A stretch of DNA of 64,000 nucleotides from JAVBMC01 sp031552845 (lineage in GTDB: Bacteria > Verrucomicrobiota > Kiritimatiellia > RFP12 > DVOR01): contig JAVBMC010000027.1 in NCBI GenBank assembly GCA_031552845.1, forward strand, positions 1 through 64,000, given 5' to 3'. Numbering within the stretch: the first letter of the stretch is position 1; every line of letters starts with the position of its first letter. A program made the position numbers and the translations under genes. Shown here piece by piece: positions 53,134 through 61,011 of this stretch. The notes below the pieces were generated by a model. That model worked only from the letters and a program-made list of their open reading frames with translations. It was not told the origin of the DNA and searched no databases.

Positions 53134-55413
53134 TTATTGAATACTGAGGATGGTCTGCTTGTTGAAATCGTGTCCGGTGTAACGCAGAACGAGTGACTCG
53201 CCGACTGTGTTGACCGAGAAATGGGGCGTAATCGACGAGGGGTTGAACGTGAATGGCTTGGCGCGTGCATCCCACGTGGCAATCGTCCACGTGGTGCCGT
53301 AGGGGATCTTGCCGGACTTGACGACATCCAGCCGCCCGGTGAAGCTGTGCGCGGTGCGTCCATCAAAATAGATTGTGTCGCTGGCTGTCGGATCGACTTT
53401 GACGCGCAGGGTTGAATTACCGCTGCTGGTGAGCGCGTGGCTGAGAATCGTAAGGTGCCCCATTTGGTCGCCTTCGCCGGGGCTGATGACTGCTTTTTCT
53501 CCTAAGTGGAGGCTCAGAGCTTTGCTGTTCGAGTGGTTGGAATCTTGAGCCACACGGTAGACCCTTCCCGTGCCGCAAATTGTACGTTCGAGGCCGAAGT
53601 AGCTGGTGTCGGCTGAAGCACCATGCAGGACGAGCAAGGCATTGTTGCGCAGAATGATGCGGTTGGTCGGGTGCCCGAACATGCCATCATGCGCGGAGGT
53701 GATGAAGGGCGGGTTGACGCAGCGTCCGGCGTAAAGATTGGCTACAGTCGAGGGTAGCGTGCCGGCGTCCACGGTGATATCACCGATGAAGGTGTTGTTG
53801 GTGCTCTCAAAGTAGAGGTGGATTTCGGCACTCATGACGGTTGGGGTACAGTGAATCGGTACAGGATTTTCAAATGTCCCGCCGCTGATCGGCGTGCAGA
53901 AGTGGTAAAGCACGCGGTTGGCCGTTGTTTTAGTCAAACTCAGCGGGGAGTTTAACCGGATGGCAAGGGCTTGGGTTGTATTGGTTTGCCCGAAGATCAT
54001 TGCGGTGCCATAGTAATTGGAGATGCTGACGGGGAGGCCGGGAAGGCCGCTGTCCAGAGTCAACGTGCAGGGCGTCTCGTTCGTATTGTAAATCCGATAA
54101 TATCCGCCGAGATCGGCGGTATTGAATCCATAGAGGATATTGCCCAAAGTCACATCCTGTTCAATGAGCTGAGTGATGTCATGGTTTTTGCTGGCGGGCA
54201 GAACCTCAACTTGATCGCCGGGGCAGTCGGGGAACGTGCGGTGATACGCACTGAGATTCACCCACTGCGTTTCATTCGTCCACGAATTCGTTGCGTAAGG
54301 TTCGCCGACATAGCGGAACACGACCGGAGTATTCAATGGGCGCGTCGTAAAAGATGAGGGTGATGAGAAGGTTTCTTTTTCACCATCGGTTATCGAGAAC
54401 CGGCAGAAGTAAGATTGATTGACCGTCAGAGGCTGCTGCGTGAAATGGGTGTAAACTCCGGCGGCTGTCGGCACGGGAAGCTCGTCGCAGAACTCCCACG
54501 CATCCGGGTCGGACTCTGCGTCAGTTGTGCCGTAATAGGCGCGGATCTGAACCGAAGCCGTAGCAGCAGGCCCGGCAAGGGTGTAGTGCAGGCGCGCAGA
54601 CGTATCGCCAATACGGTCAACCACGCCATTGACCAGCGTGACCTCTTCTGCATCCGGGTAGGCACAGTCAATCGTATATTTGGTTTTCAGGTAGGCGCCG
54701 ATTTGGTTGGCCTCCACCTCGGTCAGGTCACGGTCATAGATGATGACTTCAGAGATCGTGCCTTTGTAATAGATGCTGGTGCTGCGGCGCATGAACTGGG
54801 TGAAGAGCTGATTGTTGGCATAGGTGACGTGAAGGATAAACGGGCTTGGAAATGCGTTGGTCGGCAAATTAAATTGATAGCCTGTTAAATTGTTGGAGGG
54901 ATCCCTCATCGGCAGGCCGTTGAGCGTGACAGTACCGACGGATTTTGTTCCGGTGTAAGTGCCATCCAAAGATATTGCATCACTGACACTATTGCGCAGG
55001 AATATGTCCGTAGACCCTCCGCCATGTACTCGTGTCAGGACAGCGTTAGCATTGACGTCGGGCAAGGGCGCAAGGGCACCTACCATAAAAACAGCCTTGC
55101 CATCGACACCTTCCGCAGGCGGGTCGAGCCAGAATCCGCCAGTGCTGCTGACCGCGGGAAAGCCGCCTGTGGCGACTCTTTTGAATGTCGGTGCTTTACT
55201 TACCCAACTATTGGTGACGTGGTTGCCTTGTCCGGATTGATCTTGCCATAACGTGACGCGCTGGTCGGTATCGGCCAGCGTCCCTTGCTCATTCAAAGCA
55301 CCGGCATCTGCTTTGAGCCAGAGTTTAAGTCCGGAGATGTCCGTTGGGGCAAATGCCGCCTGCAATGCACTTGCAGCGATGACGGCAAGAAGAGTAACGA
55401 ATGCTTGCTTCAT
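53134..55413 (-). CDS. Secreted LamG-like, Fn3 and beta-strand-repeat protein, paralogue 2
   Basis: 759 residues with a signal peptide (MKQAFVTLLAVIAASALQA). The LamG-type block is GLKLWLKADAGALNEQG, followed by WQDQSGQGNHV. An Fn3-like segment begins near VVDRIGDTSARLHYTL. The beta-helix region has GHPTNRIILRNNALLVLHG and ends TILSIQ. It is the middle copy of the tandem family. Confidence 0.78.
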   Translation of the reverse strand: MKQAFVTLLAVIAASALQAAFAPTDISGLKLWLKADAGALNEQGTLADTDQRVTLWQDQSGQGNHVTNSWVSKAPTFKRVATGGFPAVSSTGGFWLDPPAEGVDGKAVFMVGALAPLPDVNANAVLTRVHGGGSTDIFLRNSVSDAISLDGTYTGTKSVGTVTLNGLPMRDPSNNLTGYQFNLPTNAFPSPFILHVTYANNQLFTQFMRRSTSIYYKGTISEVIIYDRDLTEVEANQIGAYLKTKYTIDCAYPDAEEVTLVNGVVDRIGDTSARLHYTLAGPAATASVQIRAYYGTTDAESDPDAWEFCDELPVPTAAGVYTHFTQQPLTVNQSYFCRFSITDGEKETFSSPSSFTTRPLNTPVVFRYVGEPYATNSWTNETQWVNLSAYHRTFPDCPGDQVEVLPASKNHDITQLIEQDVTLGNILYGFNTADLGGYYRIYNTNETPCTLTLDSGLPGLPVSISNYYGTAMIFGQTNTTQALAIRLNSPLSLTKTTANRVLYHFCTPISGGTFENPVPIHCTPTVMSAEIHLYFESTNNTFIGDITVDAGTLPSTVANLYAGRCVNPPFITSAHDGMFGHPTNRIILRNNALLVLHGASADTSYFGLERTICGTGRVYRVAQDSNHSNSKALSLHLGEKAVISPGEGDQMGHLTILSHALTSSGNSTLRVKVDPTASDTIYFDGRTAHSFTGRLDVVKSGKIPYGTTWTIATWDARAKPFTFNPSSITPHFSVNTVGESLVLRYTGHDFNKQTILSIQ

Positions 55414-55445
55414 CTAAACTCCTTATTTCATTGAGCCAAACATCC

Positions 55446-55469
55446 CTCTGCCGAGAGCGTTCGGCAGAG
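55446..55469 (-). other. Stem-loop between LamG-like genes
   Basis: CTCTGCCGA pairs with TCGGCAGAG (nine base pairs, six-base loop) in the gap between paralogues 1 and 2. No T-run follows on the minus strand, so it may be a processing or protective hairpin rather than a terminator. Confidence 0.45.
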
Positions 55470-55508
55470 GATCGGCAAACCAACTGAGCAACCAATTTTT
55501 GAAACGAC

Positions 55509-58187
55509 CTATTGCAAGAAAATGGTGAGTGGTGCTCGAAGGGCCTCAAGCAACCAATTTCCATTAGCGTCCTGTGTTCTGATGATGGAATAGCCAGGCG
55601 TTTTGGACGCGAAGTTCACGTTTAGGGACGTCACGAGATTGGTTGCACTCAGAATGGGCCAGCGGTCGCCTGCTTGGGACTTGGCTTGCGGCACCAGCTC
55701 AAGCTTGCCGTTCAGCGTGACCGATCCACGGGCGTTTAAAAACACTTTGTCGCAAATGCTGTTGGTGTTGAGCTTGAAACGCAGGGTCGATGCAGGGTCG
55801 CTGGTGATCGTATTGGCCAGTACGTTGAGTGTTGCATTCGTATTGCCTTCACCGGGAGCGAGAACGCTGTTGGCGCCTAAATCAAGGTCCAGATGCTTGT
55901 TGACGGTATAGGATGTCCCCAAGGCGCTTACCGTACGGTCGATACTCCCTTGTCCTCTGACTGTCCGTTCGAAAGTGAACGCCCCGTCGTTGGCGCTTCC
56001 GTAGAGCAGCAAACGTGTATTGGTACGCAGGATGATTTGATTGCTGGGATGTCCGAATACTGCATTGTTCGCAGTATTGGTGTGGGCACCCTCGCTTCGT
56101 CCGGCAGACAAAACGCCGACGGCATTGCCTGTGTTGGCACGATTGCAATAAATATCACCGATGAAATCATTCTCCGGATTCAACAGATAAACGTAGTGAG
56201 ACGTCCAATCGGTGGCGAACGTTGCCAATATCCGGGAGGGCTGTCCAAGCGTGCCACCGGTAATTTTCGCGTTCAAGCGGATGTGACAGGTGTAGGATGA
56301 TCCGCGGGTGATGTCCAACGGCGAGTTCAGCCTGAGGGTGATGTTGTCATTCGTGCTCTGCCCCCACGTGATGCTTTGCGTGCCGCGGGATGTCAATACG
56401 GCACTTTTTCCGGCCTGCGTGCTGTCTAGGACTATTTCAACCGGATCTGTGCCGCCGTTGATGAAGCTGAATTCGCCGCCCGAATACCAAGGGTCGCCGT
56501 TGCCGGGACTCAAATGTCCCGTGGTTAGCGCTTTGAGATGAATCAAGCTGTTGGTCAGTTGAATCTGGATATTGTGGAATCTGTTGCTGGGAACCGCCGT
56601 AAAGGCCGCCTCATCTCCGAGAATTGACGGATATGCACGTATGCCCGTGCTGAGGTTGATCCAGATCGGCTCAGCCCAGTTATTGGTTCCATAGGAATCG
56701 CCATTCCAGATGAAACTTGCCGGTGTATCGTAGGGGATTGTCGTGAAAGTGCCCCCTGCGTTGGCAAAGGTCTCAACGCCGCCGTCGACTTGCAGGGAGA
56801 AACGGTAGTAATAGGTCTGTCCGAGCGTCAAAGCCTGTGCCGTATCGTAGTAATAGGTGCCATTTGCAGCGATAGCTGTGGAAACAGTATCATTCGCATT
56901 CCAAGCACCGGGCGAAGTGCCGCCATCGGTTAAACCATAATAAACACGCAAGGTCGCTTGGTCGCCTTCCAGCATTTGGATCACTTCTGCCGCCAGCCGC
57001 GCTGCTGTTTCGGTGACGCGGTCAACCCCGCGGGTGATAATGCGCGGATGCGTGGTGAAGGTCATAACATCGGAGAATGCGGCAGCACCCGGCGCCGTCT
57101 CTAATGCGAAGCGGTAATAATAGGTGGTATTAGCCGCAAGGCCTGTATTGAGCATCACGGAGTAAATGCCAAGCTCCGTCACGCTGTCATTCACGAGCAT
57201 GGAGGACTGCCAGCCCGTCTCCGTCTTGCCGCAGTCGGCCGGGCCGTAGTAAACCTTTAACACGGCCGAGCCGGATGTTAAGCCTTTGACCTCTCCACTG
57301 ACCTGCGCATAAGTATCGGCAACCTCGGTAGCCGCCAGAACTTCGACATAAGCTTCGCCGGGGGCGACATAACTTCCGTTAATCTGATACTTCGTCTGGA
57401 GGTAATAGCCAACTTGCTGCTGCTCCTCCTCGGTCAAGGGATGGCTGTAGACAAGAATTTCCGAGAACTCTCCGCGGTAGCTGAACTTGTTGCCTGTCGT
57501 ATCACGGCGCAGGAAAAGCGTGCACGCCTGCGCGACGTCATATTCAAAGTAACCCAGAAAAGGACTTGGGATGATGTATCCCGGGGGATTGAAGGAGTAT
57601 CCGGATGCGGAAAGCGTTCCTCCGTTCAATGCGTAACGTCCCGTCGGCCTGCTAGACGTGATGGTGCCGTCAAAAGAAATGCAGTCATTATTCGCATCGC
57701 CATTCCGCACAAACAATTCGACATTGCCCGCTGTTCCGCCTTGATACCGGCCGATGATGACGTTTGGGTTCTTGTTCGCGGCCGATGCCGGGGGCTTGCC
57801 GACCACGAAAATGCTCCGCGTCTGCACCGGGTTTGCCGTGTCCTCAAATTCCATATAGCGCAGACCTTGGCCGCTGTAGTTATTGCCTGCTCCTACCGCT
57901 GTTGAGGGGTTATAAATTGCCGCGATTCCATTCTGCCCGTTGCCGGTGTAAAGCGGACGGATTGCATCATTCACTTGAACCACGTGGTGCCCTTGGCCGG
58001 ACTGATCCTCCCAACGGGCGACTGTGCCGCCTTCGGTCGGTGGTTGTCCCTCTGCGTTAAAAATCGCCGTATCGGCCTTCAGCCAAAGAACCAAGTTGGT
58101 AATCGATGTTGGACTGAACGTTTGCGCTGAGGCGCAGAGACTGAACAAGATAACTCCGGCGGATAAAACAATCAACTTCCTTTTCAT
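55509..58187 (-). CDS. Secreted LamG-like, double Fn3 and beta-strand-repeat protein, paralogue 1
   Basis: 892 residues with a signal peptide (MKRKLIVLSAGVILFSLCASA). The LamG-type block is NLVLWLKADTAIFNAEG with WEDQSGQGHHV. Two Fn3-like segments follow (from ATEVADTYAQVSGEV and DRVTETAARLAAEV), against one in the other two copies. The beta-helix part has GHPSNQIILRTNTRLLLYG and the end is PLTIFLQ. It is the first gene of the three in transcription order. Confidence 0.78.
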   Translation of the reverse strand: MKRKLIVLSAGVILFSLCASAQTFSPTSITNLVLWLKADTAIFNAEGQPPTEGGTVARWEDQSGQGHHVVQVNDAIRPLYTGNGQNGIAAIYNPSTAVGAGNNYSGQGLRYMEFEDTANPVQTRSIFVVGKPPASAANKNPNVIIGRYQGGTAGNVELFVRNGDANNDCISFDGTITSSRPTGRYALNGGTLSASGYSFNPPGYIIPSPFLGYFEYDVAQACTLFLRRDTTGNKFSYRGEFSEILVYSHPLTEEEQQQVGYYLQTKYQINGSYVAPGEAYVEVLAATEVADTYAQVSGEVKGLTSGSAVLKVYYGPADCGKTETGWQSSMLVNDSVTELGIYSVMLNTGLAANTTYYYRFALETAPGAAAFSDVMTFTTHPRIITRGVDRVTETAARLAAEVIQMLEGDQATLRVYYGLTDGGTSPGAWNANDTVSTAIAANGTYYYDTAQALTLGQTYYYRFSLQVDGGVETFANAGGTFTTIPYDTPASFIWNGDSYGTNNWAEPIWINLSTGIRAYPSILGDEAAFTAVPSNRFHNIQIQLTNSLIHLKALTTGHLSPGNGDPWYSGGEFSFINGGTDPVEIVLDSTQAGKSAVLTSRGTQSITWGQSTNDNITLRLNSPLDITRGSSYTCHIRLNAKITGGTLGQPSRILATFATDWTSHYVYLLNPENDFIGDIYCNRANTGNAVGVLSAGRSEGAHTNTANNAVFGHPSNQIILRTNTRLLLYGSANDGAFTFERTVRGQGSIDRTVSALGTSYTVNKHLDLDLGANSVLAPGEGNTNATLNVLANTITSDPASTLRFKLNTNSICDKVFLNARGSVTLNGKLELVPQAKSQAGDRWPILSATNLVTSLNVNFASKTPGYSIIRTQDANGNWLLEALRAPLTIFLQ

Positions 58188-58242
58188 ACTACTCCTTCTT
58201 GAGGCCGCTCTGCCCCTTTAACACCCGCGCTACCGCCACACC

Positions 58243-58266
58243 CACCCCCCGGGATACCGGGGGGTG
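58243..58266 (-). promoter_or_regulatory. Strong hairpin in the leader of the LamG-like gene
   Basis: CACCCCCCGG pairs with CCGGGGGGTG around a four-base loop in the transcribed leader, between the promoter and the start codon. No T-run follows. It could protect the mRNA or control translation; it is not obviously a terminator. Confidence 0.45.
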
Positions 58267-58306
58267 CGGGTTTGCAGCCGCAACATGCACACTGCCACAC
58301 CGAGAA

Positions 58307-58335
58307 AGGATACTACGTTTTGTTGGATGAGTCAA
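58307..58335 (-). promoter_or_regulatory. Promoter of LamG-like paralogue 1
   Basis: On the minus strand, TTGACT (58335-58330), 17-bp spacer, TATCCT (58312-58307). The predicted leader is about 110 bases and contains the hairpin at 58243-58266. Confidence 0.6.
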
Positions 58336-58384
58336 GGCTTTTGTGCGGGTTACCTGACTGTGCATGATTCATGTAAAGGGAAAA

Positions 58385-58621
58385 GGCACTTCTAATAATT
58401 GCTGTTTACTAAAGGTAGGGCAGGTCTCGCCGAGGTGCCACAGGCACCCTCTCAGCCGCACCGCGTCAGCCTCTCCTTCTCCCCTCTACCCCCTGGGAAC
58501 GCCGACGTCTCCGCCGACAGGGTATGCAGCCCGCGCGTCAACCTCTCCCCCTCTCACCTCTCCGCGTCTCCGCGTGAACTTTATCCTACCTTGTCACCGA
58601 AAGTGAATTATTAAAGGGACC
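58385..58621. mobile_element. MITE-like element with imperfect terminal inverted repeats
   Basis: The left end GGCACTTCTAATAATT (58385-58400) and the reverse complement of the right end GGTCCCTTTAATAATT (58621-58606) agree at 12 of 16 bases. A third copy of this end, GGCACCTCTAATAATT (50422-50407, minus strand), matches the left end at 15 of 16. No open frame fills the 237-bp interior, which contains CGCGGAGA-type short repeats. This is the pattern of a small non-autonomous element. No transposase is known for it here. Confidence 0.4.
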
Positions 58622-58654
58622 CTTACCTATTATTGGTCACTTATTACTTGCCGC

Positions 58655-58682
58655 TTGACTTTTCCCGCCAAACTGCTAAACT
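58655..58682 (+). promoter_or_regulatory. Promoter-like 28-bp conserved block, copy 2
   Basis: TTGACT and TAAACT with a 16-base spacer, nearly identical to 25376-25403 including the CCGCCAAA part. It sits directly after the MITE-like element and before a doubtful short frame. Confidence 0.45.
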
Positions 58683-58820
58683 ATCCCCGTCGACACCATC
58701 GAGTGACCCGTCACTGACGCTTTGCGCATACGGGAGCTTGAGCTCCAAGGAGCCATCGATTTACAGACTGTCCGCTTGGTTGACGCACAGCACAGCCGAA
58801 ACACTTTGGACTTATTCATC

Positions 58821-59099
58821 ATGTTACTCGCTTTCATCATTGCCATTGCTTTATTTGCTTACGTTGCCGTCACGCTCATGCTGCCTTATGGGACTGCCCG
58901 CACAACATTGTTACCCCGCAACCGCACGCTCGGCGAGCCCGCTCTACCTGATAATCGCGCCAGCCGTACTCTCAATAGCAGGGCGGTTTCGGCGAAACCG
59001 CCGCAGTGCCTCCTGGAAGCGCCGGCGTCCTCGCCGGCATTTTGCAATCAGCCAGATCTGTCTGATCTGACAGATCAACTCTACTTCCCGGCTGCCTAG
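58821..59099 (+). CDS. Doubtful small membrane protein
   Basis: The ATG opens a 92-residue frame with one membrane helix (LLAFIIAIALFAYVAVTLML), followed by a tail that runs through the 9-bp GATC repeat (NQPDLSDLTDQ). A promoter-like block is 140 bases upstream. There is no good ribosome site and no known homologue is recalled. It may be an unrecognised gene or a chance frame. Confidence 0.3.
   Translation: MLLAFIIAIALFAYVAVTLMLPYGTARTTLLPRNRTLGEPALPDNRASRTLNSRAVSAKPPQCLLEAPASSPAFCNQPDLSDLTDQLYFPAA
59055..59081. repeat. 9-bp GATC-phased tract, second copy
   Basis: GATCTGTCT, GATCTGACA and GATCAACTC follow one another in 9-bp phase, matching the tract at 559-588. Confidence 0.55.
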
Positions 59100-59285
59100 C
59101 ATAACCCTCAACTTCACCCTCGACGGCGCGGTTCGCAAGAACTTCGCCGTCTTTTTTGCACCTCATGCAAAACAAAACACACCCGTGTACGAAACCTGTA
59201 CCAACCCATCTCCAGCCGCCGCGCCACCTCTGTCGAGTTGGTGGTACACAGTGCGTAGACTTTCCGCGAGCCGTGTGTTTACTTG

Positions 59286-59360
59286 CTGACATGCTAACCT
59301 CAGTCAGCTGAGATTAACATGTCAGCGAGCTTGCACATAGCATGTCAGCTCCTTGAGGTG
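59286..59360. repeat. Short palindromic cluster, 23-bp spaced (array 5)
   Basis: CATGTCAG occurs at 59318 and 59341, 23 bp apart, each preceded by TAA or TAG. CTGACATG, its reverse complement, lies at 59286 (28 bases from the next copy). CTCAGTCAGCTGAG (59299-59312) forms a small dyad. The number of units is low, so the resemblance to the longer arrays is suggestive, not firm. It lies about 155 bases before the promoter of the small lipoprotein gene. Confidence 0.45.
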
Positions 59361-59516
59361 TATCTCGCGCCAAGTTGACAGGTTAAGGGAACTTTTGCGA
59401 GATGGGTGGATGGCATTTTTCCCTCGATCCACCGTGCGCATTCCCCCTATCAACACGGAAAAACATCAGCAAAACCGCATCTTTACGAACGCCTTCACGC
59501 GGCCCCCGATTTCCAT

Positions 59517-59545
59517 TTGCGTGGATTCAAAATCTATGGTATACT
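59517..59545 (+). promoter_or_regulatory. Promoter of the small lipoprotein gene
   Basis: TTGCGT (59517-59522), 17-bp spacer, TATACT (59540-59545). Confidence 0.6.
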
Positions 59546-59663
59546 AACACCAGCGAGGGAGTTAGAACGGCTGTTGGGGCGTGGGTTTACCCTGCTCCAA
59601 TTGAAGTTTCCCGTTCCAAACGACCCCCTCTTTGATTTCAACAACTCTACAAAGGGCACTATC

Positions 59664-60041
59664 ATGCAACTTAAATTTTTGACTCCCTACTGCCTGTTCA
59701 TCGTACTCACGCTGCTGACGGCATGTGCGACTTCGACGACCGAAATGTCACGTGGTGAGTTTGTCCAAACGATCCGCCTCCACCAAACCGAGACCATCAA
59801 CAACGTTTGGTATGCCGGGCGCAAGGATGGATTTGATTACTACGTGCACAACACGGCGAAAGACAGCCGCCACGTCAAACTCCGCCAAGGACAGATCTTC
59901 ATTAAAGAACCCTTCACCCTGAGCGACGACAAAAAAGATTGGAAACTCGTCAAAGGCAATACCGACATGTATATGCAAGGCATTGCACTCGACAGCACCA
60001 CGCCCTTCTCGCCCGGCAAACCGAACTTGAAGAATCCGTAG
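59664..60041 (+). CDS. Small lipoprotein of unknown function
   Basis: 125 residues. The ribosome site AAAGGG is nine bases before the ATG. The signal sequence ends in LLTACA, giving a lipidated Cys. The mature part has short beta-strand-like segments (VWYAGRKDGFDYYVHN, then VKLRQGQIFIKEPFTL). No family is recognised. It has its own promoter and a gap of 21 bases to a convergent gene. Confidence 0.7.
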   Translation: MQLKFLTPYCLFIVLTLLTACATSTTEMSRGEFVQTIRLHQTETINNVWYAGRKDGFDYYVHNTAKDSRHVKLRQGQIFIKEPFTLSDDKKDWKLVKGNTDMYMQGIALDSTTPFSPGKPNLKNP

Positions 60042-60062
60042 AGGCGCCCGGCGACAGCGCGT

Positions 60063-61007
60063 TTAGCAAAAGCCTTTGAAATGCTTGAAGGCGTGCTGCA
60101 CGATGCGTTCGTATTCGGAGAGAGTACGGCAGATTTTGACGCCATCCCAAACGCGCTCGCCGTGGTTGAGTCCGGTGTGGAGATAACTCCAGAGTTCTTT
60201 CATGCGGCCAATCACGCCGGTCTCGCCGGAAAGCGTGCCGCGGTATTCGACTAGCAGCGCATCCAAGAAAGCGGCTAAACGTTCCGGTGTGCGAGTGTCG
60301 TCACCGGTGGCAATCATTTCTGCAAGGAAGGGATTGACGGCGAGCCCGCGGCCAATCATCCAACGGGTAATATGCGGGAAGCGTTCTTTGAGGCGTTGAA
60401 AATCTGCCGGTGTGCGGATGTCGCCATTATAGACGACGGGATGGCGACAGAGTTTGGCGGCGGCTTCAAAGCGGTCGACATCAACCATGCCCTCATACAT
60501 CTGCGCGGCAGTGCGGGGATGGATGCAGACTTCGCGCAGAGGATAACTGTTGATGAGCTCCATGCGGGACTCGAGCAGATCAGGCGACTTCAAACCCAGC
60601 CGCACCTTCACCGAGAAGTCCGAGTGAGCGCAACCCGTAGCGAGCATCTCAGCAAACGATTTCTCATGCGCCATGAGTCCGCTGCCGCGGCCTTTCTTTG
60701 CAACGAACGGCCAAGGACAGCCGGCATTCAAATCACACTGCGTATAACCGAGTGCGCGCAAGGCCGACAGCATCACAATCAACTGCTCAGGGTCTTTGCC
60801 AATGACCTGCGGAATCAACGGAATCGCCTGATTGTGCTCAGGGACAACATCAGCCAGTACGGCGGGTTTGACGCGCGTTCCGGCCACGGTCGGCACAAAG
60901 GGTGCAACGGCGCGGTCGACTCCTTTGAAGTGCGCGGCGAAGACGTTACGAAATCCCGCAACGCTGATACCCCGCAAGGGCGCCATGATTATTTCGTCGC
61001 CCTGCAT
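60063..61007 (-). CDS. tRNA-dihydrouridine synthase (DusC-like)
   Basis: 314 residues from the ATG just after the rhomboid stop; two other in-frame ATGs are close. FMN-dependent barrel enzyme that reduces uridines in tRNA. APLRGISVAGFRNVFAAHF is the start motif, and LNAGCPWP contains the catalytic Cys. SVKVRLGL and CIHPRTAAQMYEG are the phosphate and tRNA-side blocks. The C-terminal helical domain follows. The subfamily (DusA, B or C) is not firmly set. Confidence 0.88.
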   Translation of the reverse strand: MQGDEIIMAPLRGISVAGFRNVFAAHFKGVDRAVAPFVPTVAGTRVKPAVLADVVPEHNQAIPLIPQVIGKDPEQLIVMLSALRALGYTQCDLNAGCPWPFVAKKGRGSGLMAHEKSFAEMLATGCAHSDFSVKVRLGLKSPDLLESRMELINSYPLREVCIHPRTAAQMYEGMVDVDRFEAAAKLCRHPVVYNGDIRTPADFQRLKERFPHITRWMIGRGLAVNPFLAEMIATGDDTRTPERLAAFLDALLVEYRGTLSGETGVIGRMKELWSYLHTGLNHGERVWDGVKICRTLSEYERIVQHAFKHFKGFC

Positions 61008-61011
61008 CAGC

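Noticed and set aside
52985..53290. N-terminal extension of LamG-like paralogue 3
   Set aside because: The extension overlaps paralogue 2, lacks a ribosome site, and a normal signal peptide starts at the internal ATG.
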